From the NCBI GenBank assembly GCA_036250195.1, contig JAVHZZ010000006.1, positions 172,095,624 through 172,159,623 on the forward strand: a stretch of DNA of 64,000 bases, read 5' to 3'. The translations under genes were made by a program, and so were the position numbers. The notes under the pieces are model-generated. The model was not told where the DNA came from. It did no database searches and was given only the letters and a program-made list of their open reading frames with translations. This DNA is from Mixophyes australis (Eukaryota; Chordata; Amphibia; Anura; Limnodynastidae). Of this stretch, positions 1 through 11,326 are shown piece by piece (position 1 is the stretch's first letter; each line of letters begins with the position of its first letter).

Positions 1-285
1 AATTGCAAGAACAATATTGTATTCTCTGTCCCTGCTCTAATTAGCCTATGACTACACCCTGCTCTCTCCCTCTATCAAATGGCGATGGATTGCTGTGGAG
101 GCGTGTATTTATAAAGTTGAAGTATCACGAGAACCGAGCCCCGAGATCCGACGACGTCACAATGACGTTCGGCCTCGATTTGGATTCGGAATGGGCGGGA
201 GAGTACCGAGCTGCTCAGCTCGGTACTCGGATACCCAAAGTTCGGGTGGGTTCGGTTCTCGGAGAACCGGACCCGCCCATCTCTA
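1..285 (-). mobile_element. hAT element end, cut by the window start
   Basis: This is an inverted, nearly identical copy of the first ~285 bp of the hAT element at 39940. Its outer end is the TIR, CATCTCTA in this orientation at 278-285. Inside it, 201-228 is a 13-bp perfect inverted repeat (GAGTACCGAGCTG and its complement) with a 2-nt loop. A TATA-like stretch lies near 107-115. The element runs leftward out of the window, so the 8-bp target duplication expected at 286-293 cannot be tested. The high similarity to the 39.9-kb copy suggests recent activity of the family (inference). Confidence 0.85.
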
Positions 286-293
286 ATACTAAC

Positions 294-951
294 CTACTGC
301 TTTGTCATCCTTTGTTTGCGCAATCTGGTAGCATTCATGCTACCTTCAGTCTAGACCCTCTCTGTTTACTCCTCCGACATGTGGGCTCATCTAAAGCCAT
401 TTCTATACTTTACGCTAATTTACTTTCCCTACTTACTTCAGACGATTTGGGTTGGTTACAACGGGGGTGGGAGCTGTATTTGGGACCCTTGACTGATGAG
501 GACTGGAACTTTATGCTAGACAGTGCCAGAGAGGCCACCTTTTATACTAGAAAGTTCAGCTTTATATCTTGCACAGAGTGTATTACTCTCCCCACATGCT
601 GCTCCAGATGAATGCTCCCTCTGATTCTAATTGACCGAATGTGGGGGTGCTACTGCCACCTTTTGGCCTCTGCTTTGGAACTGTCCTGTGGTTGGAGACT
701 TCTGGTCAAGGGTGGTGGTGTGCATACTAGGCACAGGTATTGGTGTTCCATTACTGTTACCCAGGACTTGTATATTTGGTTTGGGAGTATATTTACTGTT
801 GGGAAGGAGCACAACCAGATACGTTCTCAATCTCTTTGCTCTGGCCAAGGTTACTCTTGCTAGAGTGTGGATCTCTCAGGATGGGCCTGATTTTGGTGGC
901 TGGGTGGTCCTGGTTAATGAAGCTGTGGGGCATGAACATTTTACTTATTAG
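294..951 (+). pseudogene. L1-like LINE ORF2 C-terminal fragment
   Basis: The translated product resembles the C-terminal tail of L1/Tx1-type LINE ORF2 proteins, the region after the reverse transcriptase that ends in a cysteine/tryptophan-rich segment. Two frames carry it. 294-608 reads through segments such as LLSLLTSDDLGWLQRGWELY and LTDEDWNFML. A one-base frame change near 606-631 leads to CGGATATF, WNCPVVGDFW and GLGVYLL, a pattern typical of the 'W.CP....FW' end of L1 ORF2. The endonuclease and reverse transcriptase are absent; the hAT element at 1-285 abuts the fragment on its 5' side. It is dead: 5' truncated and frameshifted. The family assignment comes from recognised motifs, not a search. 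Confidence 0.7.
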
Positions 952-1847
952 TCCCATTATACTATGCCACAATTTTAAACTTTGATCATGATGGGCAAAG
1001 TCAAGATATGCGGTGTGGTCCCTGTCTGCCGACTGTGACCCTGTATGATTGTTTCTCCCCTCCCCCTCTTCCCTGAGTGTATTCCTAGCACCACTAGCTG
1101 GTTGTGGGCACTAACTCACCATGCTATCTCTCCTGCAGTCTATTGTATACCATTGTGGGACACTCGGCTGGATGCATCTTAATATTCTGCAACCTTATAT
1201 TGTTGTCAAGTGATGATGTATATGTTGTGTTATTATACATATCTGCTATGTATGGAACAATATATTTCTTGAAAATGTATCTGATTTTTCGTTTTCTGGA
1301 TTGATATACAAATCTGAATGAAAATATTACTGCACAGCTTAACAGTTATGAGATACACACCATGGTAATCAAATAAAATAATTTTTAAAACTGATTTGGC
1401 CAAAAGGTCTAGGTCACTGTTGGGCTGACTCAAACACATATAGAATCTGGTTTGAATAATTCAAGCAGCTCTAGAGCTTAACCTAAAACATAGGATTTCC
1501 TCAAACAAACCAAAGCTATGGAGTCAATGAGGGACACTTGGACAGCACAATATGCTTTTTGCTCTTTCATGTTTTATGTTTTGCTTTTATTTTCTGTTTC
1601 CTTGCATTATTTTTTTTGTAAATGGATACCTTTCTTGATGTGTGTTTTTCTTGTTTGGTTTGTTTTTTCTATTGCTAAGAGTGTTATTGTTTTGCAAGAA
1701 TAGAGTGATGGCAGACACCAATGTTGTTTTGCACACAATTATTTAAAGGTGCTTTAATTATGCAAGTTTCATTTTGATATTAATATTACACCATAGGATT
1801 AAACCAAAATTGATGAGAAAGATGCCTATCAATGACTTGGGGCTAAT
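952..1847. other. no gene seen; probable LINE 3' tail then unassigned
   Basis: The first ~350 bp after the L1-like frame is T-rich, non-coding and probably the LINE 3' untranslated region. The rest is AT-rich with no frame, foldback or tandem repeat that I can support. Confidence 0.4.
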
Positions 1848-3264
1848 TAGAGATGCTCAGGCTCGGTGCCCCGAGAACCGAACACACCCGAACTTAGCAG
1901 ATCCAAGTACCGACACTTTCACGCGCCCTAGGAATTGAAAACGAGGCAAAATGTCATTGTTGTGTCGTTGGATCTCGGATTTCGCGAGTTTTGGATTCTA
2001 TAAGTACCGCCCTCCATGGCGATCCAGCACCATTTGACATTCTCTAGTGCAGTTGGGTAGCGTCATAGGTAGAAAAGAAAGAGGAGGAAGGAGTAGCAGT
2101 GTTCTTCAAAGTCTCCAGTGATATTCAGGAGAGCTTCATTGTTCCATTGCTAATTGTCATTGTTGAAATAGAAATATTAGATCTGGCAGGCTTGGTCTAA
2201 ATCTGCAGTCGCATTGTACTGTGTTATCAAAATTGATTCACAGCATTTCACAGAAGACCAGGAGCACCAAGCAGCTGCTGGCTCCAGTCATGATGATAGT
2301 AATCCCTTTACTTCATCTGCTAAAGCCTATGTTAAAGTGCATAGTGTTTTTAAATCAAGGAAACAAAAATGAAAATATACAACTTTCACCTTGGTCAAGA
2401 ATAGAATAAAAGACATGTAACTATCAACATCCAAAGAATGGTGGAGGATTATTTAAATTTTTTTTTGAACGCTATAAAGAGAACAGTTTTATTAACAAAG
2501 AACAACGTTGCTTGCAGAAGTAATATAAGCTTGGATGTCTAAATAGACGCGTCTATGTATTACCTCCCACTTTGCTGCTGTTTCATCAGTATTGCACAAA
2601 GTGGTTGTAATCTGCACTTTACATCAAAGGTACCTAACTATATTATAATTTTTTGGTGATGAACTTGCTTTTTGCTGTGAATTACAATGATTCTTTTTAG
2701 TGCATTGTCTGGCACCCTGGATTGGTCTGGGTTTGATAAAAGCACGCATCCTGGTGGGGGTCAGCGCTCATCGCCATGTATTAGCTTTAGAATTACCACA
2801 GTTATCCAAGGAGTGGGTGGAGCGATCAAATGAACCATAACAGATTTCATGATTCGAGGATAGTTCCTTCCTGCACAACTTTTCTTTTCTGCCACTGCTG
2901 TGTAGCACTGTTTCCTAGATGTGCTATGAACTGCCATGTGTTTGTGTAATTTTTCTGTCGCTTAGCATCCAACCAGGTCGCTGCAGTCTTTGTTTGAAAG
3001 TGTATGAAAATAATATTGTGACCTGTGAGGTGGTCAAAATTTACTGCAATTGACTTAAAATTAGTGTTATTAAGGTTAATAACAATGTAGGGGGAAAAGA
3101 GAAAAAATATGTGATTTTAGCAAAAAAAAATAGGAATTTTAGAAAAAAAACGGGATCCAAAACCAAAACTAAAGCACGCATGGGAGGTTTTCCCAAAACC
3201 AAAACACGAAGTTAACCCAGATCCAAAACCAAAACCAGAACACGGGGGTCAGTGAAAATCTCTA
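1848..3264 (+). mobile_element. non-autonomous hAT element, 1.4 kb
   Basis: It begins TAGAGATGCTC and ends with the related inverted end AATCTCTA. It has the same organisation as the hAT at 39940: a promoter-like 5' part with GAGAACCGAAC and a TATA-like CTATAAG, and a 3' part rich in CCAAAAC followed by CGGGGGTCAGTG. The flanks GGGCTAAT (1840-1847) and GTGCCAAT (3265-3272) match at 6 of 8 positions, which fits an old 8-bp target duplication. No transposase frame is present, so it would have moved in trans. The middle contains an 18S rRNA fragment, described separately. Confidence 0.75.
2710..2855 (-). pseudogene. 18S rRNA fragment inside a hAT element
   Basis: Read on the minus strand, this segment follows the conserved 5' domain of eukaryotic 18S rRNA: GTTATGGTTCATTTGATCGC, GATAACTGTGGTAATTCT, GCTAATACATGGCGA, GAGCGCTGACCCCC and GATGCGTGCTTTTATC in the correct order and spacing. 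Scattered substitutions are visible (for example TTCATTTGATC where the rRNA normally has TTCCTTTGATC), so it is not a functional rDNA unit. It covers ~145 bp only, with no flanking rDNA. It lies wholly inside the non-autonomous hAT element and was either captured by it or inserted into it as a processed fragment. Confidence 0.85.
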
Positions 3265-4779
3265 GTGCCAATGCCATCACTGAGGAACTGTTTCTTGAAA
3301 AAGAGTGATTTATGGCTTATTGACATCACTAGTTGCTAGTGCATTGTTCATATATAGCATAAAATATTGATTGACCCTTAAAATTGCAGCCTCCAAAGTA
3401 TATAGGCGATGGGTTCTCTTTAACATGCAATTAACTAAACTGTTTCTGATAATTCAGACAAAAATAGGTTTTTATTGCCTATTTTGGCAATATGTGCAGG
3501 TATAACGAGGGCATAAATGCCAGGTTCTTGTGACTAATATTTTCTGGGCATATAAACAATTAATGTGTCATCAGGGCCGCCAAGTGGAATTTCAGGCCCC
3601 AGTACAAAAACTACTGGGGGCCCCTTCCATAGCTATGAAGGGGGAAGTGCCTGCACTAGGTTACTGGCCCCTCCCATTAAACTGGTAGCGCCCCCCCTTG
3701 GCTCCAATGTGTGTCACTACCCTATAACTTTTAGAACAGGTTCCTACTGATCATGCAGACCCAGTCTCTTCACTGGATTCTATACTTTTGCTTCATGATT
3801 CCTAGTTCCATCAAAAAACACCCCGTTTTACTATGTCCAGCTCAACGTATCATATGTGATCTAAGACGAGCTAGGGAGGATTCAATCAGCAGGTTTCCCT
3901 ATTTTTAGAAATAAAAACCTTCACCCTGGAAAAATAGAAATAAATGACTGATAGCTTTGTCAGAGATCAGTGCGAATCTCTTTGAAATAAGACAATAATT
4001 AGGAAATTTAGGCCCGTACAGATCAATGCAAATTAATCTCTTAATCTCTTAAATGATTTTCCTCTTATTTCCTGCCAGTAATCCTCTTTCATTCAGCCAT
4101 TCCCTTCCTTTTCTGTAATCTGCTCACACAGTTCTGCTCTCCTATCCTGTAACAGTCTCACATTTTTTCTGCAGTGTTTCTTATGCACCTTTGTAATTAT
4201 AACACATGCAGATTTTCCTCAACATACACCCAAGTACTCATGTATCATCCAGATCTTTTTTCCTTTCAGTATCTCACCCAGATCTGTCCCCTGCTCAGTA
4301 ATCCGCTCACAGCCAGATCTGTTCTATGCTATAATTTTCAATTTACAAACTCTCAGATATGTAATACACCCACACAGATCTGCTCGCCTATGCTATTCAG
4401 TTATGTTTGTTCTGCACCACAACAAACATCTTAGTCAGATCTTTTACATCCAGAAATGCAATCCATATTTCTGCACTCCTATAGTTTTCTGGTGCCTAGA
4501 TATGATTCCTCTAAAATAATACTACAGCATGATTTAACTCTGTAATCCTTGCAGTAATGTCTATCGCTTTTTCTCAACTCCCATGACACGTATACTACTA
4601 CTGTCTATGTGGGTAGTACAGAGGTCACTCAATCTCAGTCTTGCACACTTTCCAACAAGGTTTTTGTGCATTATGATAAGTTTGGAACATAATGAGAGAC
4701 AACTGTGGGATGGATGAATCCTTATATATACATAATTTTTATTCCAAACATGACTGCAGGGATTGACATCAATTCAATT
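3265..4779. other. unassigned repeat-derived sequence
   Basis: A fragment starting CAGGGCCGCC at 3572 and running to about 3710 looks like one end of another hAT-type repeat, but the second end is not found. 4200-4440 contains several loose copies of CAGATCTG at irregular spacing. No coding sequence is recognised. Confidence 0.35.
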
Positions 4780-5475
4780 GAATTCAACAAGAGCATTAGT
4801 GAGGTGAGATACTGATGCCAGCAATTAGCATTCCAATTAATTCTAAAGGTGTTCAACAGGGTTATGGTCTGGCTCTGTACAGGCCAGTGAAGTACTTCCA
4901 CACCAAACTCGGGAAATCATTTAATTGATAGTCCTCACTTTGTGCATAGGGACATTGTCATGCTGAAACAGGAAACTGTCACCAAGTTGGATGGACACAA
5001 TCCTGTAGAATGTCATTGTATGCTGCAGCATTAAGATGTCCCTTCACTTTAACTAAGGAGTCCAGGCCAAACCCTGAAAAATAGCCCCAGACTGTTATTT
5101 CTCCTCCACCAAACATTTTTAGCTGGCATAACACCAACAGTAGGAAACATTTTCCTGGCATTCACCAATTCCAGACTTGACCATCCGACTGACGCATTGC
5201 GAAGAGTGATTTCTTACTCCAGATAATGCATTTCCACTGCTCCAGTGTCCAATGGCAGTGTGCTTAGCACAAGTCCAGTCAATGTTTGGCTTTGTGCATA
5301 GAGATCTGAGATTGGTGTGCCATGTGCCTTTAAAAGTCACTGGGCTCTTAAATATGATCCATTCTATTGCTAATGTTTGAATATGGAGATTGCATGGTTG
5401 TATGCTTCATTTTATGCGCCTGTTAGCAATGGGCATGGCTGAAATGGCCAAACACACTAATATATAAACACTGGT
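4780..5475 (-). mobile_element. degenerate Tc1-like DNA transposon
   Basis: Minus-strand frames at 4979-5161 and 5119-5340 carry pieces of a Tc1-family DDE transposase. One is YFSGFG followed by HLNAAAYNDIL, corresponding to the region around the second catalytic Asp. The other is HWSSGNALSGVRNHS, corresponding to 'W..V.WSDES.F'. The order of the nucleotide homology matches the Tc1-like element at 21608. Frames are broken, and clear terminal inverted repeats are not visible, so both boundaries are approximate. It would have encoded a cut-and-paste transposase; it is now inactive. Confidence 0.7.
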
Positions 5476-6269
5476 ACCTGCATGTCCAGGGAAAAGGAAG
5501 TTGTTAACAGGTGTATGTGTAAGTGTAAGTCTCTTCACTTTGATGATATCTTCCACTTGGTCCTAAGATGGTAGTTTGTTCCTTCACGATTCCTAAAGGT
5601 GTTAACTCAGAAAAATCCTCCTGACTCAGGGGCAGTAACTTGCAGATAGAAATTAAGATACATGCTTGAACTGTGAGACAAGCCACTTGGCACAGTTATC
5701 AGTAGATCCATGATTTGTTAACAGAAACCATGGCCGTTTTCAACAGTTAACTTTCTTGAATTTCACACAGAGCAGTAAGGATACTGATTTTGCACAGATA
5801 GAAGATGATAATAATACAAATAGAACATATGATAAAATGAACCACAGTGTAGCATTAACTCAAATTGACATTAAGAAAACAAACTTCCGCAGTATAAATC
5901 ATTCACAGTGTAGTATACATGTCTCGTATCGAAATCTCAGGATCTGTTAGTTATCCCTCCGCTGTCTGTCTCAGCTGTCACTGTGGTCCTCTGGCTCTGC
6001 AGGTCACAGGAACCCATGCAGGGTGCTGCCCAGCAGTCTCCCCTCCAGAGTTCCTTCCAAAACAAGTGCATGGGCGCCACCATCTTGGATTCAGTAACCT
6101 CAGCCAGTGCTGCTTCAACTCAGCTCACCGCAGCCTTCAGTCAGGAAATAGCAGTCTCTATAAAACAACTTCCTGGAACCTTAACCTATTGCCAGTGTAA
6201 CGTTGATTCCTCAGACGCCAACCTAGTTTTTACAACTGTAGTCTACTCAGTTATTTCTGCCCAGACAGA
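5476..6269. other. no gene supported
   Basis: A plus-strand open stretch runs from about 5983 into the minisatellite at 6270, but its first half has no recognisable domain. It is probably transposon leader or LTR sequence. Confidence 0.3.
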
Positions 6270-6440
6270 GCAGCCTGCAGTCCAGTCCAGCATTCTGGCT
6301 CCAGTCTGGTCTAGCATTCTGGTTCCAGTCTGGTTCAGCATTCTGGTTCCAGTCTGGTCCAGCAATCAAGTTCCAGTCCAGTACAGCAATCCAGTTCCAG
6401 TCCAGTCCAGGAATCCGGTTCCAGTCTGGTCTCCGCTGCT
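6270..6440 (+). repeat. 24-bp minisatellite
   Basis: About seven diverged 24-bp units of the form TTCCAGTCTGGTCCAGCAAT plus four bases. Because 24 is divisible by three, the array stays open and translates as an 8-residue repeat (SSILVPVW, SNPVPVQS). I treat the ~190-residue open frame that spans it as a by-product of the array. Confidence 0.7.
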
Positions 6441-7350
6441 AAATCTGATCACCGTCTTGCTATTCGTGACTTCTTGCCAGTCTCCAGTGCCATTCATATT
6501 CAGTAGCCTCCGGAACTCTCAGCAATCACCACCTGTACCAGTTCATTCTCTTTCATGCTAAAGAACCTAATCAAATCACCCAGCTCCCTGCAAATAGCCC
6601 CCAGTTCTATTCCAGAGTGAAAACTCTAGCCCGGGTGCAGACAAATCCTCAGACGTGGCAGTAGGATGAACAGTTTTAATACAAGTAACAAATAAATGGA
6701 TACATACATATGGCGCTGCCTACACGCCCACTGTGTCCTGGGATGGACATACAAGAATGTTCTTCAAACAGATCTCTGGAATGTAAGATCATAAACACAG
6801 AGACAATAATAGTGTAGTACGTTTGAAATAACAGCTATTAGAAATGAACACTCCCATGTAACTCCCGTGCATGGATATTTCTATTGTGCACCCGTGTCTT
6901 CACTCTTTCTATGACCCCCAAAGGGTATGCGCTTACTATGTTGTAAAAGGTAACACGCCAAACTGGAATCAAGTAGCACGGATACAATTCAGCAGTCACA
7001 TTGGGATGCAGTCTCAGCGCTGCCTCCTCTACAAAATCTCCAACTTCTCAACTCTTAGCCGTCAATCCCCTGTATATATTTAGGCCATCCTCACACAGAT
7101 AGTATACAAACATGTATCTACAAACACACACCCAAGGTCACCAAGAGGAATTAGATCCTTCTTCCATAGATGAATCCACGAATATTGTCGCGCTAGATCA
7201 TATATAGGGACTGTTACACAATAATAAAATTATGTATTTTTTGGTAATTCATATAAAAAGATAAAATAGATAAAATACATGTATATAAACATCATATTGC
7301 TGAGGTGCAATTTAACAAATTGGATTAGATATAGGATTAGAAAAGAAAAA
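6441..7350. other. unassigned, possibly LTR-derived
   Basis: No coding sequence is recognised. The right part ends GGGACTGTTACACA near 7203-7220, which resembles a TGTAACA-type LTR end in reverse, but no matching left end or target duplication was found. Confidence 0.3.
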
Positions 7351-7967
7351 ACACTTTGTTTAACCTAGTGCACTAACTGGCAATAATAATTTTTGAGCTG
7401 ATGATTTCAACTCCCAATCGATTTAAAAATTAACTTTTATTGTATATACTTAAAATAAAAATATTAAAATCAGCTAAATAAATAAAGGTGAGGTTGTGAA
7501 TTAAAGTGATATTATATCTTGTAATCTCACTTTTACTGTTTGTGTAATTCCTGACAGAAGTATCTTAGGTTGAGTTGTGCTGTTGTCTCACTTAGCTATT
7601 TATGACTTCTAAATCGCTGATTTTAATATTTTTATTTTAAGAATATACAATAAGGGGGGATTCAATTCTGCCGCAAGTAACGTGGCGTTAAATCTATTAC
7701 CATTAATGCGTTAATTTTAACCCTGATTTCTGCTCGCGGCTCACCGAGCTGCAAGCAAAAACCAGCAATAAATATTACTGTATTAACGGTAATAATGCGC
7801 ACTATTACCGTAATATCGGTAATAGGGCTCAGGCCGTGTTACTTTCGGCAGTAACGCGGCCAATTGAATTCCCCCCTATAAGTTAATTTTTAAATCGATT
7901 GGGATCTCCAATCATCTGCATAAAAAATATATTTGCTAGACTGTTAGTGCTCCACATTAAACAAATT
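7351..7967. mobile_element. foldback element interrupted by a MITE
   Basis: The left arm (about 7355-7470) and the right arm (7618-7653 plus 7878-7960) are inverted copies. GATTTTAATATTTTTATTTTAA and TTAATTTTTAAATCGATTGG on the right match the reverse complement of the left arm, and the outer ends share TTTGTTTAA...GCACTAAC. The right arm is split by the separate MITE at 7654-7877. No coding capacity. The superfamily is unknown. Confidence 0.7.
7654..7877. mobile_element. GGGGGGATTCAATT MITE
   Basis: Inverted ends GGGGGGATTCAATT and AATTGAATTCCCCCC enclose a GC-richer, partly palindromic core with repeated TTACCGTAAT-type motifs. It is flanked by ATAA on both sides, and it splits an arm of a larger foldback, so it inserted later. 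The same family occurs at 33259. Confidence 0.75.
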
Positions 7968-8003
7968 ATTTTTTATTTTCTATTCTCTTCCATAGATGAC
8001 ATG

Positions 8004-8349
8004 GGGCCTGATTCATTAAGGAACTTAAATTAAGAAGTTTCTTATTTAAGTCTCCTGGACAAAACAATGTTACAATGAAGGGGTGAAAATTAGTTTTCTG
8101 TTTTGCACATAAGTTAAATACTGACTGTTTTTTCATGTAGCACACAAATATCAACTTTAAATTTCAGTGTACAAATAAACTATCACTGAAATTTAAAGTT
8201 GATATTTGTGTGCTACATGAAAAAACAGTCAGTATTTAACTTATGTGCAAAACAGAAAACTAATTTTCACCCCTTGCATTGTAACATGGTTTTGTCCAGG
8301 AGACTTAAATAAGAAACTTCTTAATTTAAGTTCCTTAATGAATCATGCC
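8004..8349. mobile_element. long foldback MITE, GGGCCTGATTCATTAAGG family
   Basis: Two arms of about 167 bp are near-perfect reverse complements around a ~14-bp spacer (TACAAATAAACTAT). The ends are GGGCCTGATTCATTAAGG and CCTTAATGAATCATGCC. A transcript of either strand would form a very long hairpin. The family recurs at 8631, 24815, 30733 and 51716. No protein is encoded. The 3-bp target duplications seen at sister copies point to PIF/Harbinger-type mobilisation (inference). Confidence 0.85.
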
Positions 8350-8630
8350 ATTGCAGTGTAGTTGTTAGGGGCTTGGCCACTCTCTGTGTGGCTGCTACTC
8401 TTTGGACATGACATTTTACATATTAAACCCGTGTTGCTCTCTCCTATATGTTACTGTAACTTTTACAACCTGCTACTTGAGTTTAGTCTGGATCCTGGAA
8501 AATTGGTGCCTGTTGGAAAATGTGTAAGTATATCAAATATGGAAAAGTGAGCAAAAAGTGAACACAGACCTAACACAGATCATGCCGTATATAATACGTT
8601 ATAATAAGTATATATTTATTACACATAATG

Positions 8631-8780
8631 GCCTGATTCATTAAGGAAAGGAGGAAAGAAAAGCAAAAAAAAAGTAACTTTGCACCTTGGCAAAACCATG
8701 TTGCATTGGAAGAGAATGTAAACTTAAAATGTGATGGCAGATTTATAGTTGGGGTAGGGCATGTACTAGATCAAACAAAA
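8631..8780. mobile_element. half copy of the GGGCCTGATTCATTAAGG MITE
   Basis: It matches the left ~150 bp of the copy at 30733 (GCCTGATTCATTAAGG, CACCTTGGCAAAACCATGTT, GATTTATAGTTGGGGTAGGG). It stops at CTAGATCAAAC, where unrelated repeat sequence begins. No right half is visible. Confidence 0.7.
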
Positions 8781-9300
8781 GAAAAATGTCTGGCGCTCAG
8801 AAACAAACAATATATAAAAAATCACTATGTGTCAGCATATACATAAAGGAGAATTATGTGTACAGTAAAGTTATATTGGGTTTAAGCTCACCTGCCAGCA
8901 TCAAGGCATCTCCTGTAGATGAGTCCCTAAATTAGTGATACAAATTTATATTCAAGGTGTCCCATTTAAAACCTTCCCCTGAACCTCCATCTTATAAAGT
9001 ATGCAGCACCTGGAGAGAATGGTCACCTCCCAGAAAAACAAATTAGAAAATAGTGAAAGAGCAAAAGGCGCGCTTCTTTAAATTAATGAAATGTGTACAA
9101 CTGAATAATATAATTTGAGATGGCAGCCAATGACAAATGAGACCAATGTTCATGTACAAACAAAAAAAAAATGTTTTCTGGCGCTCAGAAACAAACAATA
9201 TATAAAATTCACTATATGTCAGCATAAACATAAGGGATAATTTTGTGCACAATATAGTTATATTGGGTTTAAGCATACCTGCCAGCGTCAAGGCATCATG
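8775..9300. repeat. pair of ~145-bp direct repeats
   Basis: 8775-8915 and 9155-9300 are similar direct repeats. Both contain CTGGCGCTCAGAAACAAACA, CACTATRTGTCAGCATA, TATATTGGGTTTAAGC and CCTGCCAGCRTCAAGGCATC. They are separated by about 240 bp of non-coding sequence. This could be a small LTR-like element or a local duplication; no TG...CA ends were recognised. Confidence 0.65.
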
Positions 9301-9954
9301 GGGCGTTGGAATTGTTGTTCTTTCGTTTTTTCCACATCACATCTCATTGCCAGCCACCAGGACTCCATGGTAAACTTTAGCAGAAGAAGAACAGGACAGT
9401 AGTGGTGAAGAGTGAGAAATGGAAGATGAAGGGGGAGGTGGGAGAAGGTGCAGAGCAAGAGGATAAGTGGCTTCTGAGGTGCACAGGGGAATAGTGTATG
9501 GTGGTGGCCAATGGTAGAAGACAATATAGGGATAAATATGATTAGAGGGGTAAAGGCCTCTTATAGTCAGGCCAGTTTGGATTCGATGTTCAGTTACTCC
9601 TATGATTGACATTTTATCCTTTATGTGTATTAATGCTTTGCCTAATTTTTATTGGTTACAAGTAAATAAATATCCATGCTAGTTTATATTGATATCGATG
9701 TTAGCAACCCTTGTGAACCTTATACAGCCATCCAAATGTCCAATTTTTAACCATTAGGAAAATTCTTTATTTATTTTATCTATCCTCCTTTGCATCCACC
9801 TGGATTAGGATGTTATAGCGATGGATAATTCTGTTAATTTATAGTGTAAACCCTAACAGGATAGGACCACCTGCAAGATTCGCAGCAGCATCAAGTCTAG
9901 TTTAACAACACACCAGATTGTTGTATCTGTGCACATAGTACTATAAGTTTTGGG

Positions 9955-10462
9955 TAATAGGGAGATAGACAGACACACAAAGAGTGGGACTGAGGCACAC
10001 GTGAAGAGACAGAGAGAGAAGACTGACACAGATAAAGGAAGGGAAGAGATGCTAACACAGGCAGGGCAAGGGTAGAGAGGCTGGTGCAGAGATGGGAATT
10101 GCAGAGAGGCTGACGTGGATGGGAAGGGCATAGAGGCAGGCACAGAAAGGTGAATGGCAAAGAAGCTGATGCAGGTAGGGAAAGGGCAGAGAGTCTGGTG
10201 CAGATGAGAAGGTCAGAGAGTCTGATACAGGTGGGAAGGTCAGATGGTTTGAGACAGATGGCAAGGTCAAAGATGCTGGCACAGGCAGGAGAAGAGCAGA
10301 GAGGCTGGTGTAGACAGTGGTAGGGCAGTGATGCATGCATAGACATTGGAAGAACAGACATTTCAGCTCAGGAAGTGGAAGGGTAAGGGCTGGCACAGAC
10401 AGGAGAAGAGCAGAGAAGCTGGCGCAGGCAGAGGAAGGTCTGAGAGGCTGGCACATTAACAT
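9955..10462. repeat. imperfect GGCTG/CAGAGAGG minisatellite
   Basis: Diverged units of roughly 30-42 bp built on CAGAGAGGCTGGTGCAGATGGG run for about 500 bp. Overlapping minus-strand open frames here are low-complexity (Leu, Ser, Cys and Pro) translations of the array and are not credible proteins. Confidence 0.75.
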
Positions 10463-10471
10463 TTTCTAAAA

Positions 10472-10645
10472 CACTGTTTCCCAAATCCAGTCCTCAGGGA
10501 CCCCTAACAGTGTAGATTTTCCAGGTACCACCTGTGGATCTTTCATAATGTGTCAGTTAGTAATGAATACACCTGTGCTCCAGCAAAGAGATATGGAAAA
10601 CATGCACTGTTAGGGGTCCATGAGGACTGGAGTTGGGAATGACTG
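10472..10645. mobile_element. hAT-type MITE (CACTGTTTCCCAAATCC)
   Basis: Inverted ends CACTGTTTCCCAAATCCAG and CTGGAGTTGGGAATGACTG, with internal CCCTAACAGTG and CACTGTTAGGG. Flanked by TTCTAAAA (10464-10471) and CTCTAAAA (10646-10653), 7 of 8 matching. Same family as the MITE at 31666. Confidence 0.85.
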
Positions 10646-11176
10646 CTCTAAAAGAACCTGTTAAATTTACTATGGTGTATACAGTCACAGCCTACTCTAA
10701 TACAGAGGATGATGGGAGAGTAGTCTCTGTAGTATTACGATAGGACCTCTAGCTCAGGAGGCTAAAGTATGAATGTTTTTATCCGCATGTATGGCAAGTG
10801 TAATGCTAGGTTACTCACATAGGATAAGTACAAGTGCCAGTAATGTAGTCCCGGTGGACCCTCAAAGAAAGACTCTGAAGCCTCTGATGGTCTCATTAGA
10901 CTTCTTGGCTCATCTCTAGCCAGACTGTATGCTTGTAGGCTATCCCTGTCTGGCAAAACATATGTTTGGTAGGACAGTGAATGTGAGCACCACTGGACCC
11001 TGAGATCAGGTACGAACTCTCCAATGACACCTAGACCAGCTTGACCTCTGGACTGGACTCCTTCTGGACACCTGGGTTGGACCTGGGCTACCTCTGGATC
11101 AGACTTCCAATGGTCATCTGGATCAGATCTGGAATCGCTTTGGACTGGGCTCCCTTTGGGCACCTCAACCAGATCT
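10646..11176. other. unassigned; loose CTGGA-rich repeats
   Basis: From about 11030 the sequence is made of loosely repeated CTGGACT/CTGGATC motifs. This may be gypsy LTR or leader sequence. The minus-strand open frame here looks like a product of that composition. Confidence 0.35.
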
Positions 11177-11326
11177 GGGGGTAAATGAATGAAAGTCCGA
11201 TTTATGCAAGTCGCCGGAAATCGGCGACTTTGCAGTGAAAATTTAAAGGGGCCACTTTAAATTTTATCTGCAAAGTCGCTGATTTCCGGCGACTTGCAGA
11301 AATCGGACTTTCATACATTTACCCCC
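11177..11326. mobile_element. GGGGTAAATGAATGAAAGTCC foldback MITE
   Basis: A compact near-perfect palindrome. GGGGTAAATGAATGAAAGTC at the left pairs with GACTTTCATACATTTACCCC at the right, and the inner arms carry GTCGCCGGAAATCGGCGACTT and its counterpart. CTGG occurs at both outer borders. It interrupts the CTGGA-rich sequence, which continues on both sides. Confidence 0.8.

Noticed and set aside
2710..2855. Functional rRNA gene
   Set aside because: Only ~145 bp of 18S with substitutions, and no neighbouring rDNA; it is a fragment within a transposon.
9853..10462. Three overlapping minus-strand Leu/Ser/Cys-rich frames resembling secreted or membrane proteins
   Set aside because: They are translations of a GGCTG/CAGAGAGG minisatellite in three frames.
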